Positions 20,755 through 31,783 of a stretch of 64,000 bases of DNA are shown here, piece after piece; positions within the stretch are counted from its first letter, which is position 1; every line of letters starts with the position of its first letter. Source of the stretch: Oceanithermus profundus DSM 14977 (GTDB lineage Bacteria > Deinococcota > Deinococci > Deinococcales > Marinithermaceae). The position numbers and the translations under genes are program-made. Where the stretch lies: the NCBI RefSeq assembly GCF_000183745.1, contig NC_014761.1, forward strand, positions 1,798,001 through 1,862,000. Reading direction: 5' to 3'. Under the pieces are notes generated by a model that saw only the letters and a list, made by a program, of their open reading frames with translations, made no database searches and was not told where the DNA came from.

Positions 20755-22361
20755 ACCGGGAAAAGCAGCTCGACGCACTGAAGAACCGGACCTTCGACCT
20801 GCTCGTCATCGGCGGCGGCGCCACCGGGGCGGGCATCGCGCTGGACGCCGCCACCCGGGGGCTGAGCGTGGCGCTGGTGGAGCGCGGCGACTTCTCCGAG
20901 GGCACCTCGAGCCGAAGCACCAAACTCGTCCACGGAGGGGTGCGCTACCTCGAGGCCGCGGTCAAGCACCTCGACCGGGTCCAGTACAACCTGGTGCGCG
21001 ACGCCCTGCGCGAACGCGGCATCATCCTGCGCCTCGCGCCCCACCTGGCCCACCCCATTCCCCTGTTGACGCCGCTCTACCGGGCCTGGGAGGTGCCCTA
21101 CTACTTCTCGGGCCTCAAAGCCTACGACCTGCTCGCAGGGCACGAACGCCTCAAGCCCAGCCGCTTCGTCCCCCGCAGCCGGGCGCTCGAGGAGTTCCCC
21201 CAGCTCAAGGAGGAGGGGCTCGTCGGCGGGGTGGAGTACTACGACGGCCAGTTCGACGACGCGCGGATGAACGTGGCGGTGATCCTGACCGCGCTGCGCG
21301 AAGGGGCGACGGTCGCCAACTACGTCGAGGTGACGGGCCTCGTCAAGCAGGGGGACCGGGTCGCCGGCGCCGAGGTGCGCGACCGCCTGGCGGACGAGGA
21401 CTTCACGGTGCGCGCCCGCACCGTGGTCAACGCCACCGGCCCCTTCACCGACCTGATCCGCCGCATGGACGACCCCGACGCCCCCCCGATGGTGGTCACC
21501 AGCTCCGGGGTGCACATCGTCCTGCCCGGCCGGTTCAGCCCCCCGGGCACGGGCCTGCTCATCCCCAAGACCGAGGACGGGCGCGTCCTCTTCGTGCTCC
21601 CCTGGATGGGGCACACCCTGGCCGGGACCACCGACGAACCCGCCGAGCTCAGCTTCCACCCGCGCCCGCAGGAGGAGGAGATCGACTACATCCTGCGGCA
21701 CCTGAAGCGCTACTTCGCGCTCGAGCCCGGACGGGACGACATCCTCGCCGCCTGGAGCGGGCTGCGGCCGCTGGTGCGGGACCCCAAGGCGCACGACACC
21801 GCCGAACTCGCCCGCGACCACATCATCAGCGAGTCGGACAGCGGCCTGGTCACGATCGCCGGCGGCAAGTGGACGACCTACCGCAAGATGGCCGAGGACC
21901 TGGTGGACTACGTGGTGCGCACCCGCGACCTGCACCCGGCGCGCGGCTGCATCACCGACCGGGTCTTCGTCGAGGGGGCCGCCGGTTTCGACGCGGACGG
22001 CTGGCGCGGCCTGGTCGAGCGCTTCGGCCTCGACGAGGACGTGGCCCGGCACCTGAACCAAAGCTACGGCGACCGCGCGCCCGAGGTGGCCCGCCTCGCC
22101 GCCGAGGGCTTCGGCGAACGGCTGGCGCAGGAGCACCCCTTCGTCGAGGCCGAGGTCGTCTGGGCGGTGCGGCGGGAGATGGCCGTCACCCCCATCGACG
22201 CGCTCGCGCGCCGCACCCGGCTGGCCTTCCTGGACCAGAAGGCGGCCCTCGCGGCGCTCAAGCGCACCGCCGACCTGATGGCGGCCGAGCTGGGCTGGAG
22301 CGTGGAAGAGCAACAGGCGCACGTGGACGAGGCGCGGACCCGCCTGCTCGAAGCGCTCTGA
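20751..22361 (+). CDS. glpD: Glycerol-3-phosphate dehydrogenase (FAD)
   Basis: Aerobic, membrane-associated flavoenzyme of 536 residues passing electrons from glycerol 3-phosphate to quinone. The dinucleotide motif [19 protein letters not shown] (19-37), [16 protein letters not shown] and [20 protein letters not shown] are diagnostic; the C-terminal DAO_C domain follows. Coupled to glpK by a four-base overlap, giving a two-gene glycerol operon. Confidence 0.95.
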   Translation: MNREKQLDALKNRTFDLLVIGGGATGAGIALDAATRGLSVALVERGDFSEGTSSRSTKLVHGGVRYLEAAVKHLDRVQYNLVRDALRERGIILRLAPHLAHPIPLLTPLYRAWEVPYYFSGLKAYDLLAGHERLKPSRFVPRSRALEEFPQLKEEGLVGGVEYYDGQFDDARMNVAVILTALREGATVANYVEVTGLVKQGDRVAGAEVRDRLADEDFTVRARTVVNATGPFTDLIRRMDDPDAPPMVVTSSGVHIVLPGRFSPPGTGLLIPKTEDGRVLFVLPWMGHTLAGTTDEPAELSFHPRPQEEEIDYILRHLKRYFALEPGRDDILAAWSGLRPLVRDPKAHDTAELARDHIISESDSGLVTIAGGKWTTYRKMAEDLVDYVVRTRDLHPARGCITDRVFVEGAAGFDADGWRGLVERFGLDEDVARHLNQSYGDRAPEVARLAAEGFGERLAQEHPFVEAEVVWAVRREMAVTPIDALARRTRLAFLDQKAALAALKRTADLMAAELGWSVEEQQAHVDEARTRLLEAL

Positions 22362-22380
22362 AGACCGGGCCAAAGGAAAG

Positions 22381-22401
22381 GGCCGGGCAGTTTGCCCGGC
22401 C
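22381..22401 (-). terminator. Hairpin terminator between glpD and tRNA-Ala
   Basis: Perfect 9-bp stem GGCCGGGCA/TGCCCGGCC with a three-base loop. On the minus strand it is followed by CTTTCCTTT, so it fits termination of the tRNA gene best; it can also serve glpD on the other strand. Confidence 0.75.
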
Positions 22402-22405
22402 TTGC

Positions 22406-22481
22406 TGGTGGAGCCGAGGGGATTCGAACCCCTGACCTCCTGAGTGCGATTCAGGCGCGCTCCCAACTGCGCCACGGCCCC
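22406..22481 (-). tRNA. tRNA-Ala (anticodon CGC)
   Basis: A 76-nt cloverleaf with encoded CCA. Acceptor GGGGCCG pairs with CGGCTCC and contains the G3-U70 pair that identifies alanine tRNAs. The anticodon arm is CCTGA-ATCGCAC-TCAGG with CGC in positions 34-36; the T arm has GGTTCGAATCC. It reads GCG codons, abundant in this GC-rich genome. Confidence 0.97.
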
Positions 22482-22563
22482 ACGCAGGAACCATCTTAGC
22501 CGCCGGAGGCCGGGCTGTCTAGGGTTTTGAGCGTGCAGCGGCGCGAAAAGGCGACGAACAGGG

Positions 22564-22569
22564 TACAAT
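22564..22569 (+). promoter_or_regulatory. Leaderless-type -10 box (TACAAT)
   Basis: TACAAT seven bases before ATG 22577. It overlaps the earlier in-frame ATG at 22568, which argues against that start. Confidence 0.55.
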
Positions 22570-22576
22570 GGCGCCA

Positions 22577-23092
22577 ATGGACGACGCGGGCTGGGACGCG
22601 ATGCACGCGCTTCTGGAGGCCGGACCCCTGGGGACCGAACCTTCGGCCGCCGCCTGGCTCTACGAACAGCTCGACGCCGTCTGGGGGCCCGGCGGTTGGA
22701 GCTGCCGCTTCGAGGTGGCCTCCGTGCAGCCGCCGGCGGTGAGCTGCAGCCTCGAGCTGGGGGGCGCCGTCAAGAGCGGCGTCGGCACCGGCGCGACGCT
22801 GGAGGCCGCGGCGGAGGCCGCGCTCTGGCGGGCGGCGGCGCAGGCGGGCGTGGGGCGGCCGCCGGCCGCGCACCCCGAGGCCCGCCGCGAGGCGCCGCCC
22901 CGGGCCGAGGCCGCCAAACCCAGCGCCCAGGAGCTGATCGACCGCCTGATCGCGCGGCTGCGGGAGGCGGGCAAGGGCCGCGAGGCGGCGGCGCTCGTCG
23001 TCAAGTACGGCGGCTACGGCAGCGACCCCGAGACCACCAAACGCCTCTACGGCGAGCTGCGGGCGCTGCTGCTGGAAAAGGAGCCCTCCTGA
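22577..23092 (+). CDS. Rad52/DdrA-like protein (tentative)
   Basis: A 171-residue protein. Residues about 30-95 (VWGPGGWSCRFEVASVQPP, then KSGVGTGATLEAAAEAALWRAA) follow the pattern of the Rad52/DdrA annealing domain: a Gly-Trp-Ser strand, central strands, a G-x-G loop and an Ala-rich helix. A charged linker and a C-terminal helical segment (SAQELIDRLIARLREAG, VKYGGYGSDPETTKRLY) follow. DdrA binds single-strand DNA ends in Deinococcus. The assignment rests on pattern similarity only. The start at 22577 is chosen from the -10 box position. It overlaps the phosphoesterase gene by one base (TGATG). Confidence 0.5.
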   Translation: MDDAGWDAMHALLEAGPLGTEPSAAAWLYEQLDAVWGPGGWSCRFEVASVQPPAVSCSLELGGAVKSGVGTGATLEAAAEAALWRAAAQAGVGRPPAAHPEARREAPPRAEAAKPSAQELIDRLIARLREAGKGREAAALVVKYGGYGSDPETTKRLYGELRALLLEKEPS

Positions 23093-23862
23093 TGCCGCGG
23101 ATCGTCGCCATCGGCGACGTGCACGCCGAGTACGGCAAGCTCTGGCAGGCGTTGCGGCACGCCGGCGCCGCCGACGCCCACTACCTCCCCACCCCGGCGT
23201 TGCGCGCCGGCCACCTGCGGGTGGTGCTGCTCGGCGACCTGGTGCACCCCAAGACCCGCGAGGCCTACACCCGCCTCACCGGGCTCGAGCCCTACGACCC
23301 CCGCAACCCCGACCACCTGGCGCGCGCCGCCCGCGAACAGGTGCGCGCGCTGCGCCGCGTCAAGCACTTCGTCGACCAGGCGGGGGGCTTCGTGGTGGTG
23401 CTGCGCGGCAACCACGACCAGGCGGCGCTCGACCACAAGTTCCTGCTCGGCAACGCCTCGGGGATCGAACACGCCGAGTTCGACCCCGAGCGCGGCGGCA
23501 CCCCGCTGCCCGAAACCCTCGCCGAGTGGCTGGGCGGGCTGCCCAAGGAATTCGTGATCGACGGCATCCACTTCGCCCACGTCGGCCCCGCCCCCTGGCT
23601 CCAGGAGTACGACGACATGTTCTACCAGTCGAAGGAGCCCAAGCAGTGGTGGTTCACCCACCCCGACTACCTCGCCCGCGCCGGCTACCGCTTCGGGGTC
23701 TACGGCCACACCGTGATGAAGAAGGGGATCCGCGTCTTCGAACGGCACGGCTTCGCCCTCATCGACGCCCTCGACCTGGGCCAGTACCTCGAGCTGATCC
23801 CGCTCCCCGACGGCGTCGAGTGGCAGGTGGTGCGGTTTGCCCAATCTCCGGACCCGGGTTAA
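23092..23862 (+). CDS. Calcineurin-like metallophosphoesterase
   Basis: A 256-residue protein with the metal-binding motifs in order: GDVHAEYGKL (D-x-H), LLGDLVHPKT (GD), LRGNHDQAAL (GNHD), then FAHVGPAPW and YGHTVMKKG (GH). It is cytosolic and has no signal peptide. Related proteins include Ser/Thr-type and nucleotide phosphoesterases, so the substrate is open. The ATG overlaps the upstream stop, with AAAAGGAG just before, so it is coupled to the DdrA-like gene. Confidence 0.85.
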   Translation: MPRIVAIGDVHAEYGKLWQALRHAGAADAHYLPTPALRAGHLRVVLLGDLVHPKTREAYTRLTGLEPYDPRNPDHLARAAREQVRALRRVKHFVDQAGGFVVVLRGNHDQAALDHKFLLGNASGIEHAEFDPERGGTPLPETLAEWLGGLPKEFVIDGIHFAHVGPAPWLQEYDDMFYQSKEPKQWWFTHPDYLARAGYRFGVYGHTVMKKGIRVFERHGFALIDALDLGQYLELIPLPDGVEWQVVRFAQSPDPG

Positions 23863-23872
23863 GATGGCGGCC

Positions 23873-25166
<1,294 letters not shown>

Positions 25167-25183
25167 TCCCGCCGCGCACGCGG

Positions 25184-25189
25184 TATATT
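25184..25189 (+). promoter_or_regulatory. -10 box (TATATT) for metK
   Basis: TATATT about 45 bases before the metK start, giving a short leader too small for a SAM riboswitch. Confidence 0.5.
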
Positions 25190-25233
25190 CATAGCTGAGC
25201 GGCCGAGGCCGCACGAGCACCCGGGAGGCGACG

Positions 25234-26412
25234 TTGCTACGACTGGTGACATCCGAATCGGTAACCGAGGGGCACCCCGACAAGCTGGCCGACCGCATCT
25301 CCGACGCGATCCTCGACGCCATCCTGGCGAAGGACACCGCGGCGCGCGTCGCCGCCGAGACGCTGGTCAAGACCGGCATGGTCCTGGTCGCGGGCGAGAT
25401 CACGACCAAGGCCTACGTGCACCTGCCCGACCTGGTGCGGCGCACCGTCAAGGAGGTGGGCTACACCCGCGCCAAGTTCGGCTTCGACGGCGACACCTGC
25501 GCGGTGCTCTCGGCGATCGACGAGCAGTCCCCCGACATCGCCGGGGGGGTCAACACCGCCTACGAGGTGCGCGTGCTCGGCTCCACCGACCCCTACGACC
25601 AGGTGGGCGCGGGCGACCAGGGGCTGATGTTCGGCTACGCCACCCGCGAGACCGAGGAGCTGATGCCGCTGCCCATCACCCTGGCGCACCGGCTCACCCG
25701 CCGCCTCGCCGAGGTGCGCAAGTCGGGCGAGCTCCCCTACCTGCGCCCCGACGGCAAGGCCCAGGTCACCGTGGCCTACGACGGGGACCGGCCCCTCTAC
25801 GTAGAGACCGTGGTCCTCTCGGCCCAGCACGCCCCCGACATCGACCCCGACGAGCTGCGCGACGACCTGATCGAAAAGGTGGTGCGCCAGGCGATCCCCG
25901 CGGGGCTGCTGCGCGACGACACCCACTTCCTCATCAACCCTTCGGGCCGCTTCGTCCTCGGCGGCCCCCACGGCGACGCCGGCCTGACCGGACGCAAGAT
26001 CATCGTCGACACCTACGGCGGGGCCGTCCCCCACGGCGGCGGCGCCTTCAGCGGCAAGGACCCCACCAAGGTGGACCGCTCGGGGGCCTACTACGCCCGC
26101 TACATGGCCAAGAACCTCGTGGCCGCCGGCCTGGCCGAGCGCGCCCTGGTGGAGGTGGCCTACGCCATCGGCAAGGCGCGGCCCGTGGGCCTGCGCGTGG
26201 AGACCTTCGGCACCGGGACCCTGACCGACAGCCAGATCACCGAGGTGGCGCGCAAGGTCTTCGACCCGCGCCCCCTCGCGATCATCGAGGAGCTCGAGCT
26301 GCTGCGCCCCATCTACACCGAGACCTCGGCCTACGGCCACTTCGGGCGCGAAGGCTTCCCCTGGGAGGAGACGCGCCGGGTCGCCGATCTGCTGCAGGCG
26401 GCCGGGGGCTAG
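25234..26412 (+). CDS. metK: S-adenosylmethionine synthetase
   Basis: A 392-residue MetK making SAM from methionine and ATP. Motifs: [30 protein letters not shown] and [19 protein letters not shown]. It begins with TTG at 25234, supported by GGGAGG nine bases upstream; the protein starts [16 protein letters not shown] as in relatives. Its end overlaps the convergent GGDEF gene by four bases. Confidence 0.96.
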   Translation: MLRLVTSESVTEGHPDKLADRISDAILDAILAKDTAARVAAETLVKTGMVLVAGEITTKAYVHLPDLVRRTVKEVGYTRAKFGFDGDTCAVLSAIDEQSPDIAGGVNTAYEVRVLGSTDPYDQVGAGDQGLMFGYATRETEELMPLPITLAHRLTRRLAEVRKSGELPYLRPDGKAQVTVAYDGDRPLYVETVVLSAQHAPDIDPDELRDDLIEKVVRQAIPAGLLRDDTHFLINPSGRFVLGGPHGDAGLTGRKIIVDTYGGAVPHGGGAFSGKDPTKVDRSGAYYARYMAKNLVAAGLAERALVEVAYAIGKARPVGLRVETFGTGTLTDSQITEVARKVFDPRPLAIIEELELLRPIYTETSAYGHFGREGFPWEETRRVADLLQAAGG

Positions 26413-27527
26413 GCCTGGGCGGTCTGCAGCAGCTGGGAGAACGCCACGACGCGGTTGCCGCCGTTTTGCTTGGCGAGGTACATGGCCTGGTCGGCGCGCT
26501 GGATCAGGGTGTCGAGCGTGTCGCCCGGGCGGCAGCCGGCGACCCCGAGGCTGGCCAGCACCGGCCCCACCCGTTCGTGGGGTGAGCGCTCGAGCCCCCG
26601 CCGCACCTCTTCGGCCACGGCCAGGGCCGCGCGCTCCTCGAGGTCGGGAAGGACGATCAGGAACTCCTCCCCGCCCCAGCGGATCACCCGCGCGCCGCGC
26701 GGCAGGTAGCGCTGGATCAGCAGGGCGCAGCGCTTGAGCACGCGGTCGCCCACGTCGTGCCCGTGGCGGTCGTTCACCTTCTTGAAGCCGTCGAGGTCGA
26801 GCATGATCACGCTGAAGGTGCCGCCGTGTTCGCGCATCTGGCGGAAGAGGTGCACGAGCACGGCCTCGCCGTAGCGGCGGTTGGGCAGCTGGGTCAGGTG
26901 GTCGAGGTAGGCGAGCATGCGGTTCTCGGCGTAGCTCTCCTCGATCCGCGAGAAGGCGTAGAGGAGCATCGCGTAGACGATGCCGGAGATGTAGAACTGC
27001 AGCAGCGCGTTGAAGGCCCCGGCGTCCTTGTTGCGCCAAAGCTCTCCGAAAGGGGTGTAGAGGAGCCCCAGCACCAGCGCCACCACCCAGATGCCGGTGG
27101 CGATGCGGAAGGCCATGGCGCGGCGGTGCAGCAGGTAGGCCACCAGGTAGAGCATGGGGAACCAGAACATCGTCTCGGTGAAGGTGTGCAGCTCGGGAAG
27201 CGTGTAGCGCACCTGGTAGACCAGCATCGAAAGCCCGTAGAGCACGAGCATCAAATAGGCGGCGTTCTCGACGAGGTGCAGCTTGTCGGGGCGGTAGACG
27301 AGGGCCACCCCCATGCCCAGGAAGAGGACGAACATCAGGGGCAGGAAGGTGAGGTCGACGGGGTTCGTCGCCTCGATGGCGACCTGGAGGTAGAGCGCCG
27401 CCAGGCTGGCGACCGCGCCCAGCAGCAACACCCCGATGACGAGCACCCGGCGCACGCGCCCGAAGGGCGCGGAGCTGACCCGCTCCAGCAAGGTGATGTG
27501 TCCGGACCCCGTCGTGTGTTCCTTCAT
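26409..27527 (-). CDS. Membrane diguanylate cyclase (GGDEF) lacking an I-site
   Basis: A 372-residue protein with about six N-terminal membrane helices (30-200) and a GGDEF domain (about 215-365) with RWGGEEF. The position of the RxxD inhibitory site holds PRGA, so feedback inhibition through this site is unlikely. The ATG at 27527 is preferred over one 19 codons upstream because it follows a CGGGGGG site and a TAGAAT box lies just 5' of the longer start. Confidence 0.85.
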   Translation of the reverse strand: MKEHTTGSGHITLLERVSSAPFGRVRRVLVIGVLLLGAVASLAALYLQVAIEATNPVDLTFLPLMFVLFLGMGVALVYRPDKLHLVENAAYLMLVLYGLSMLVYQVRYTLPELHTFTETMFWFPMLYLVAYLLHRRAMAFRIATGIWVVALVLGLLYTPFGELWRNKDAGAFNALLQFYISGIVYAMLLYAFSRIEESYAENRMLAYLDHLTQLPNRRYGEAVLVHLFRQMREHGGTFSVIMLDLDGFKKVNDRHGHDVGDRVLKRCALLIQRYLPRGARVIRWGGEEFLIVLPDLEERAALAVAEEVRRGLERSPHERVGPVLASLGVAGCRPGDTLDTLIQRADQAMYLAKQNGGNRVVAFSQLLQTAQA

Positions 27528-27626
27528 GCCCCCCGTACCTCGCCCCGGCCCGCACCCGCACGTCGCGTAGAAAGTACAGACCATTCTACCCCAGGCGTCC
27601 GCCCGGGTCGGTCCGCGGCGGAGCCG

Positions 27627-28814
27627 CTAGCCGATTACGCCAAGTTCGCGCCCCACCGCGGCGTAGGCCTCGAGCGCCCGGTCGAGCTGCGCGCGGGTGT
27701 GGGCGGCGGTGACGATGTTGCGGATGCGCGCCTTGCCCCGCGGCACGGTGGGGAAACCGATGCCCACGGCGAAGACGCCCCGCTCCAGGAGCAACCGGCT
27801 CGCCTCGAAGGCCGCCGGCGCCTCGCCGAAGAGGACCGGGGTGATGGGGGTCTGGCTGCCCATGGTGTCGTAGCCGAGGCGGGCCAGCTCCTCCTTGAAG
27901 TAGCGGGTGTTGCCCCACAACCGCTCGATGCGCTCGGGCTCGCGCTGGATGAGCTCGAGCGCCCCCACCAGCGCCCCCACCACCGCGGGCGGGTGCGAGG
28001 TCGAAAAGAGGTAGGGCCGCGCCCGGTTGATGAGCAGCTCGCGCAGCTCGCGCGCCCCGGCGGCGTAACCGCCCACCACCGCCCAGGCCTTCGAGAGCGT
28101 GGCCACCTGGACGACGTTGGGGTTCTCGTGGAAGCCGAAGTGGTGCACGGTGCCCCGCCCCAGCTCGCCCAGCACCCCCGAGCCGTGGGCGTCGTCCACG
28201 TAGACGAGCGCGCCGTACTTTTCCGCCAAGGGCACGATGCGGTCGAGCGGGGCCACGTCGCCGTCCATCGAGAAGACCCCGTCGGTCACGATCAGCTTAA
28301 GCCCGTCGGTGTCGTGGGCCTGCAACAGCTCCTCCAGGTGCGCCACGTCGGCGTGGCGGAAGACGTGGCGGGTGGCCTTGGTGAGGCGCAGCCCGTCGAT
28401 GATCGAAGCGTGGTTGAGCTCGTCGGAGAAGACGAGGTCGCCCGGCTGCAAGAGCGCCCCCAGCACCCCCTGGTTGGCGGTGAAGCCCGACTGCAGCACG
28501 AGGGCGCTCTCGGTGCCCTTGAAGGCCGCCAGCTGCTGCTCGAAGGCCTCGTGGTAGCTGAAGGTGCCGGCGATCGTGCGCACCGCGCCGCTGCCCGCAC
28601 CCCAGATTTCCAGGAACTCCCGCGCCCGCGCCTTCAGGTGCGGGTGGTTGGCAAAGCCCAGGTAGTTGTTCGAGGCCAGGTTGACGACCTCGCGGCCGTT
28701 CACCCGGGTCACGGGCTCCTGCGGGGCCTCGAGCACGGGCGGGGTGATGTACAGCCCCTCCTGCTTCAGCTGGTCGAGCACCGATCGGATGCGTTCGCGC
28801 AGACTCAGGCTCAT
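27627..28814 (-). CDS. kbl: 2-amino-3-ketobutyrate CoA ligase / 8-amino-7-oxononanoate synthase
   Basis: Alpha-oxoamine synthase, 395 residues, PLP-dependent. NNYLGFANHPHLK, GTFSYHEAFEQQLA, DDAHGSGVLG and the PLP lysine in ATLSKAWAVVGGYAAG are visible. Thermus relatives act both as Kbl (threonine breakdown to glycine) and as BioF (biotin synthesis); no tdh or bio gene is adjacent, so the role is not decided. Confidence 0.88.
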   Translation of the reverse strand: MSLSLRERIRSVLDQLKQEGLYITPPVLEAPQEPVTRVNGREVVNLASNNYLGFANHPHLKARAREFLEIWGAGSGAVRTIAGTFSYHEAFEQQLAAFKGTESALVLQSGFTANQGVLGALLQPGDLVFSDELNHASIIDGLRLTKATRHVFRHADVAHLEELLQAHDTDGLKLIVTDGVFSMDGDVAPLDRIVPLAEKYGALVYVDDAHGSGVLGELGRGTVHHFGFHENPNVVQVATLSKAWAVVGGYAAGARELRELLINRARPYLFSTSHPPAVVGALVGALELIQREPERIERLWGNTRYFKEELARLGYDTMGSQTPITPVLFGEAPAAFEASRLLLERGVFAVGIGFPTVPRGKARIRNIVTAAHTRAQLDRALEAYAAVGRELGVIG

Positions 28815-28831
28815 GCCCCCATTCTGCCACC

Positions 28832-28857
28832 AAAAGGCCCGCCCCGAAGGGCGGGCC
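28832..28857 (-). terminator. Intrinsic terminator after pntB
   Basis: 9-bp perfect stem GGCCCGCCC/GGGCGGGCC followed on the minus strand by TTTTGG. It separates pntB from kbl. Confidence 0.8.
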
Positions 28858-28876
28858 GGTCGGTCTTGCGCGGCGC

Positions 28877-30250
28877 CTAGAGGTTCTTGAGCGCCTGGAC
28901 CATCTTGTTGAGGGTCTCCGAGGCGTCGCCGTAGACCATGTTGGTGTTGTCGGCGTAGAAGAGTTCGTTCTCGATGCCGGCGAAGCCCTTGCCGCGCCCG
29001 CGCTTGAGCACGAAGACCTGCTTGGCCTTGTCCACGTCGAGGATGGGCATGCCGTAGAGGGGGCTGCCCTCGCGGCGCGCGGCGGGGTTGACCACGTCAT
29101 TGGCGCCGATCACCAGGGCCACGTCGGCGGTTTCGAACTCGGGGTTGATCTCGTCGAGGTCGAAGAGCTTCTCGTAGGGGATGCCGGCCTCGGCGAGCAG
29201 CACGTTCATGTGACCGGGCATGCGGCCCGCCACCGGGTGGATGGCGAACTTGACCTCGACCCCGCGCTTCTCGAGCTCCTCCATGAGCTCCTTGACCTTC
29301 TGCTGCGCCTGGGCCACGGCCATGCCGTACCCGGGCACGATGATCACCTTGTTGGCGAAGGCCATCAGGCTCGCGGCGTCCTCGGGCTCCATCGGCTTGA
29401 GACTGCCCTTGATCTCTCCGCCCTCCTGCTCCACCGCGCCGAAGGCGCCGAAGAGCACGCTGTAGAGCGAGCGGTTCATCGCCTTGGCCATCAGGATGGT
29501 GAGCAGGGTGCCGGCCGCGCCCACCACCGTACCGGCGATGATCATCGCCGGGTTGCCGATGGCGAAGCCCTCGAAGCCGACGGCCAGGCCGGTGAAGGCG
29601 TTGTAGAGCGAGATCACCACCGGCATGTCGCCGCCGCCGATGGGAATGGTCATGAGCACGCCGAAGAGGAGCGCCAGCACGAAGAACCACAGCACCACCC
29701 CGGTGCCCTGGGCGCCGAAGAGGTAGGCGAGGGCGAAGAGGACCGAGACGGCCAGCACCGCCATGTTGATCGGCTGCTGGAAGGGGAAGGTGACCGCGCG
29801 CGAATTGACGAGGCCCTGCAGCTTGGCGAAGGCCACCATCGAGCCGCTGAACGAGACCGCGCCGATGAGCCCGCCCAGCAGGGCGAGCACCAGCAGGCCG
29901 GTCGTCATCTCGCCCTGGCCGGCGCTGTGGCGCAGCAGCTCAACCGCGGCGATCGCGCCCGCGGCGCCGCCGCCCATGCCGTTGTAGATGGCCACCATCT
30001 GCGGCATGTCGGTCATGGCCACCTTCTTGGCGATGACCCAGGCCGCGCCGCCGCCGACGAGAATGCCGACGATGATCAGGAAGAAGTTGCCGAGGCCGGG
30101 CCAGGCGAAGGTGACGATCGTGGCCGCCAGCATGGCGTACCCCGCCCAGACGATGCCGCGCTTGGCGGTGGCGGGGTGGCTCATCTGCTTGAGGCCGAGG
30201 ATGAAGAGGAAGGCCGTGACGAAGTAAACGAGCTGAATGAAGGTCTCCAT
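28877..30250 (-). CDS. pntB: NAD(P) transhydrogenase subunit beta
   Basis: Membrane proton-translocating transhydrogenase subunit of 457 residues, with eight or nine helices and a C-terminal NADP-binding domain III (IIVPGYGMAVAQAQ, HPVAGRMPGHMNVLLAEA, GANDVVNPAARREG, KRGRGKGFAGIENELFY). It completes the three-subunit complex with pntAA and pntAB, three bases downstream of pntAB. It drives NADPH production from NADH using the proton gradient. Confidence 0.95.
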   Translation of the reverse strand: METFIQLVYFVTAFLFILGLKQMSHPATAKRGIVWAGYAMLAATIVTFAWPGLGNFFLIIVGILVGGGAAWVIAKKVAMTDMPQMVAIYNGMGGGAAGAIAAVELLRHSAGQGEMTTGLLVLALLGGLIGAVSFSGSMVAFAKLQGLVNSRAVTFPFQQPINMAVLAVSVLFALAYLFGAQGTGVVLWFFVLALLFGVLMTIPIGGGDMPVVISLYNAFTGLAVGFEGFAIGNPAMIIAGTVVGAAGTLLTILMAKAMNRSLYSVLFGAFGAVEQEGGEIKGSLKPMEPEDAASLMAFANKVIIVPGYGMAVAQAQQKVKELMEELEKRGVEVKFAIHPVAGRMPGHMNVLLAEAGIPYEKLFDLDEINPEFETADVALVIGANDVVNPAARREGSPLYGMPILDVDKAKQVFVLKRGRGKGFAGIENELFYADNTNMVYGDASETLNKMVQALKNL

Positions 30251-30253
30251 GGC

Positions 30254-30547
30254 CTAGCCCTCCTTCGGTTTCCGCTCGAACATCTCGAGCATCCGTTCGG
30301 TGACCGCGTAGCCGCCGGCGGCGTTGGCCGCGGCCAGCAGCACGCCGATGAAGCCGATGACCAGCTCCGGGGTGGTCTCGGCGTGGCCGAGGACCACCAT
30401 CGCCCCCACGAGCACGATGCCGTGGATGAAGTTCGATCCCGACATCAGGGGGGTGTGGAGCACCACGGGGACGCGGCTGATCACCTCGTAGCCGGTGAAC
30501 GCCGCGAGCATGAAGATGTAGAGCGCCGCCCAGGTTCCGCTGATCAT
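30254..30547 (-). CDS. pntAB: NAD(P) transhydrogenase subunit alpha part 2
   Basis: A 97-residue membrane subunit with three helices (about 5-20, 38-55, 62-80) and the typical SRVPVVLHTPLMSGSNFIHG segment. The ATG overlaps the pntAA stop by four bases. The split alpha subunit is usual in Thermus and alphaproteobacteria. Confidence 0.93.
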   Translation of the reverse strand: MISGTWAALYIFMLAAFTGYEVISRVPVVLHTPLMSGSNFIHGIVLVGAMVVLGHAETTPELVIGFIGVLLAAANAAGGYAVTERMLEMFERKPKEG

Positions 30548-31686
30548 GCCGCGCCTCCTTCCACGAGTTCGCGCGTGGGCGCGTGCTTGATCTCACCGTC
30601 GTGGACGAGCACGCTGCCCGCCAGGATCTCGTCGTCCCAGTCGAGTTCGAGCCCGCCCTCTTCGGTGAGGATGAGCTCCAGGAAGTTGTGCAGGTTCTTG
30701 GCGTACATCTCCGAGGCGTGCACCGCCAGCGCGCTCGGCAGGTTCAAGGGGCCCACCACACGCACGTCGCCCACCTGCACGGTCTCGCCCGGCTGGGTGA
30801 CCTCGCAGTTGCCGCCCGACTCGGCGGCCAGGTCGACGATGACCGAACCCGGCTTCATGCGTTCGACCATGTCCTTGGTCACCAGGATGGGCGCGCGGCG
30901 CCCGGGGATGTTGGCGGTGGTGATCACGATGTCGGCGGCGACGATGGCCTCCTCGACCATCGCGCGCTCCTTCGCCTTCTCCTCTTCGGTGAGCTCGCGC
31001 GCGTAGCCGCCCTCGGCCTCGGCGTCGATCTCGAGCTCCAGGAACTTGGCCCCGAGGCTCCTCACCTGTTCGCCGGCGGCGCGGCGAACGTCGTAGGCGC
31101 TGACGACCGCGCCCAGACGCTTGGCGGTGGCGATGGCCTGCAGGCCCGCCACGCCCGCCCCCAGCACCAGCACCTGCGCGGGCCGGATCGTCCCGGCGGC
31201 GGTGGTCAGCATGGGCAGGAAGCGGTCGATGGTGTCGGCGGCGATCAGGGCCGCCTTGTAGCCGGCCACGGTGGCCTGGCTGCTGAGCGCGTCCATCGCC
31301 TGCGCGCGGGTGATGCGCGGCACCAGCTCCATGGCGAAGACGGTCAGCTTCTTGTCGCGCATCTTCGCCACCCGCTCGGGGTAACGGTGCGGGTACATGA
31401 AGCCGATCAGCACGGCGCCCTCGGGCAGGGCGTCGATCTCGTCCTCGGTCGGCGGCTGCACTTTGAGCACGATCTGCGCTCCGCCGAGGAGCTCGGTTCT
31501 CCGTTCCACCAGCTGGGCGCCTACCTTTTCGTAGGCGTCGTCGAGGTAGTGCGCCCCCACGCCCGCGCCGCTCTCGACGGCGACGGCGTGCCCCTGTCGG
31601 ACGAGCTTGCCGGCGACCTCGGGCACGAGGGCGACCCGGCGCTCGCCCGGGGCTTCCTCCTTGGGTACTGCAATCTTGATGGCCAT
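30544..31686 (-). CDS. pntAA: NAD(P) transhydrogenase subunit alpha part 1
   Basis: Soluble NAD-binding subunit, 380 residues, of the alanine-dehydrogenase/PntA family: KIAVPKEEAPGERRVALVPE, GAGVAGLQAIATAKRLGA (NAD loop), and SVIVDLAAESGGNCE. The ATG at 31686 follows GGAGGGGAAAGAC and is preferred over a start five codons upstream. First gene of the pnt operon. Confidence 0.95.
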   Translation of the reverse strand: MAIKIAVPKEEAPGERRVALVPEVAGKLVRQGHAVAVESGAGVGAHYLDDAYEKVGAQLVERRTELLGGAQIVLKVQPPTEDEIDALPEGAVLIGFMYPHRYPERVAKMRDKKLTVFAMELVPRITRAQAMDALSSQATVAGYKAALIAADTIDRFLPMLTTAAGTIRPAQVLVLGAGVAGLQAIATAKRLGAVVSAYDVRRAAGEQVRSLGAKFLELEIDAEAEGGYARELTEEEKAKERAMVEEAIVAADIVITTANIPGRRAPILVTKDMVERMKPGSVIVDLAAESGGNCEVTQPGETVQVGDVRVVGPLNLPSALAVHASEMYAKNLHNFLELILTEEGGLELDWDDEILAGSVLVHDGEIKHAPTRELVEGGAA

Positions 31687-31719
31687 GTCTTTCCCCTCCA
31701 AGCGGCGTTAACCTAGTGG

Positions 31720-31748
31720 ATTATACCGATCGACCAAAAACCGCGGAA
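31720..31748 (-). promoter_or_regulatory. Promoter of the pnt operon
   Basis: On the minus strand, TTCCGC, a 17-base spacer and a perfect TATAAT (31720-31725), 33 bases before the pntAA start. Confidence 0.7.
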
Positions 31749-31771
31749 TGGGGCGTGTGTACCCGGTCGGT

Positions 31772-31777
31772 TAGGCT
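31772..31777 (+). promoter_or_regulatory. Leaderless-type -10 box (TAGGCT)
   Basis: TAGGCT six bases before ATG 31784. Confidence 0.5.
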
Positions 31778-31783
31778 AGGGGC

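Noticed and set aside
25167-25233. SAM riboswitch before metK
   Set aside because: The stretch is only 67 bases with a -10 box in it; the leader is too short and shows no SAM-I/II core.
30583-31716. Plus-strand open frame across pntAA
   Set aside because: Antisense shadow of pntAA, with His/Gly/Asp-rich low-complexity sequence.
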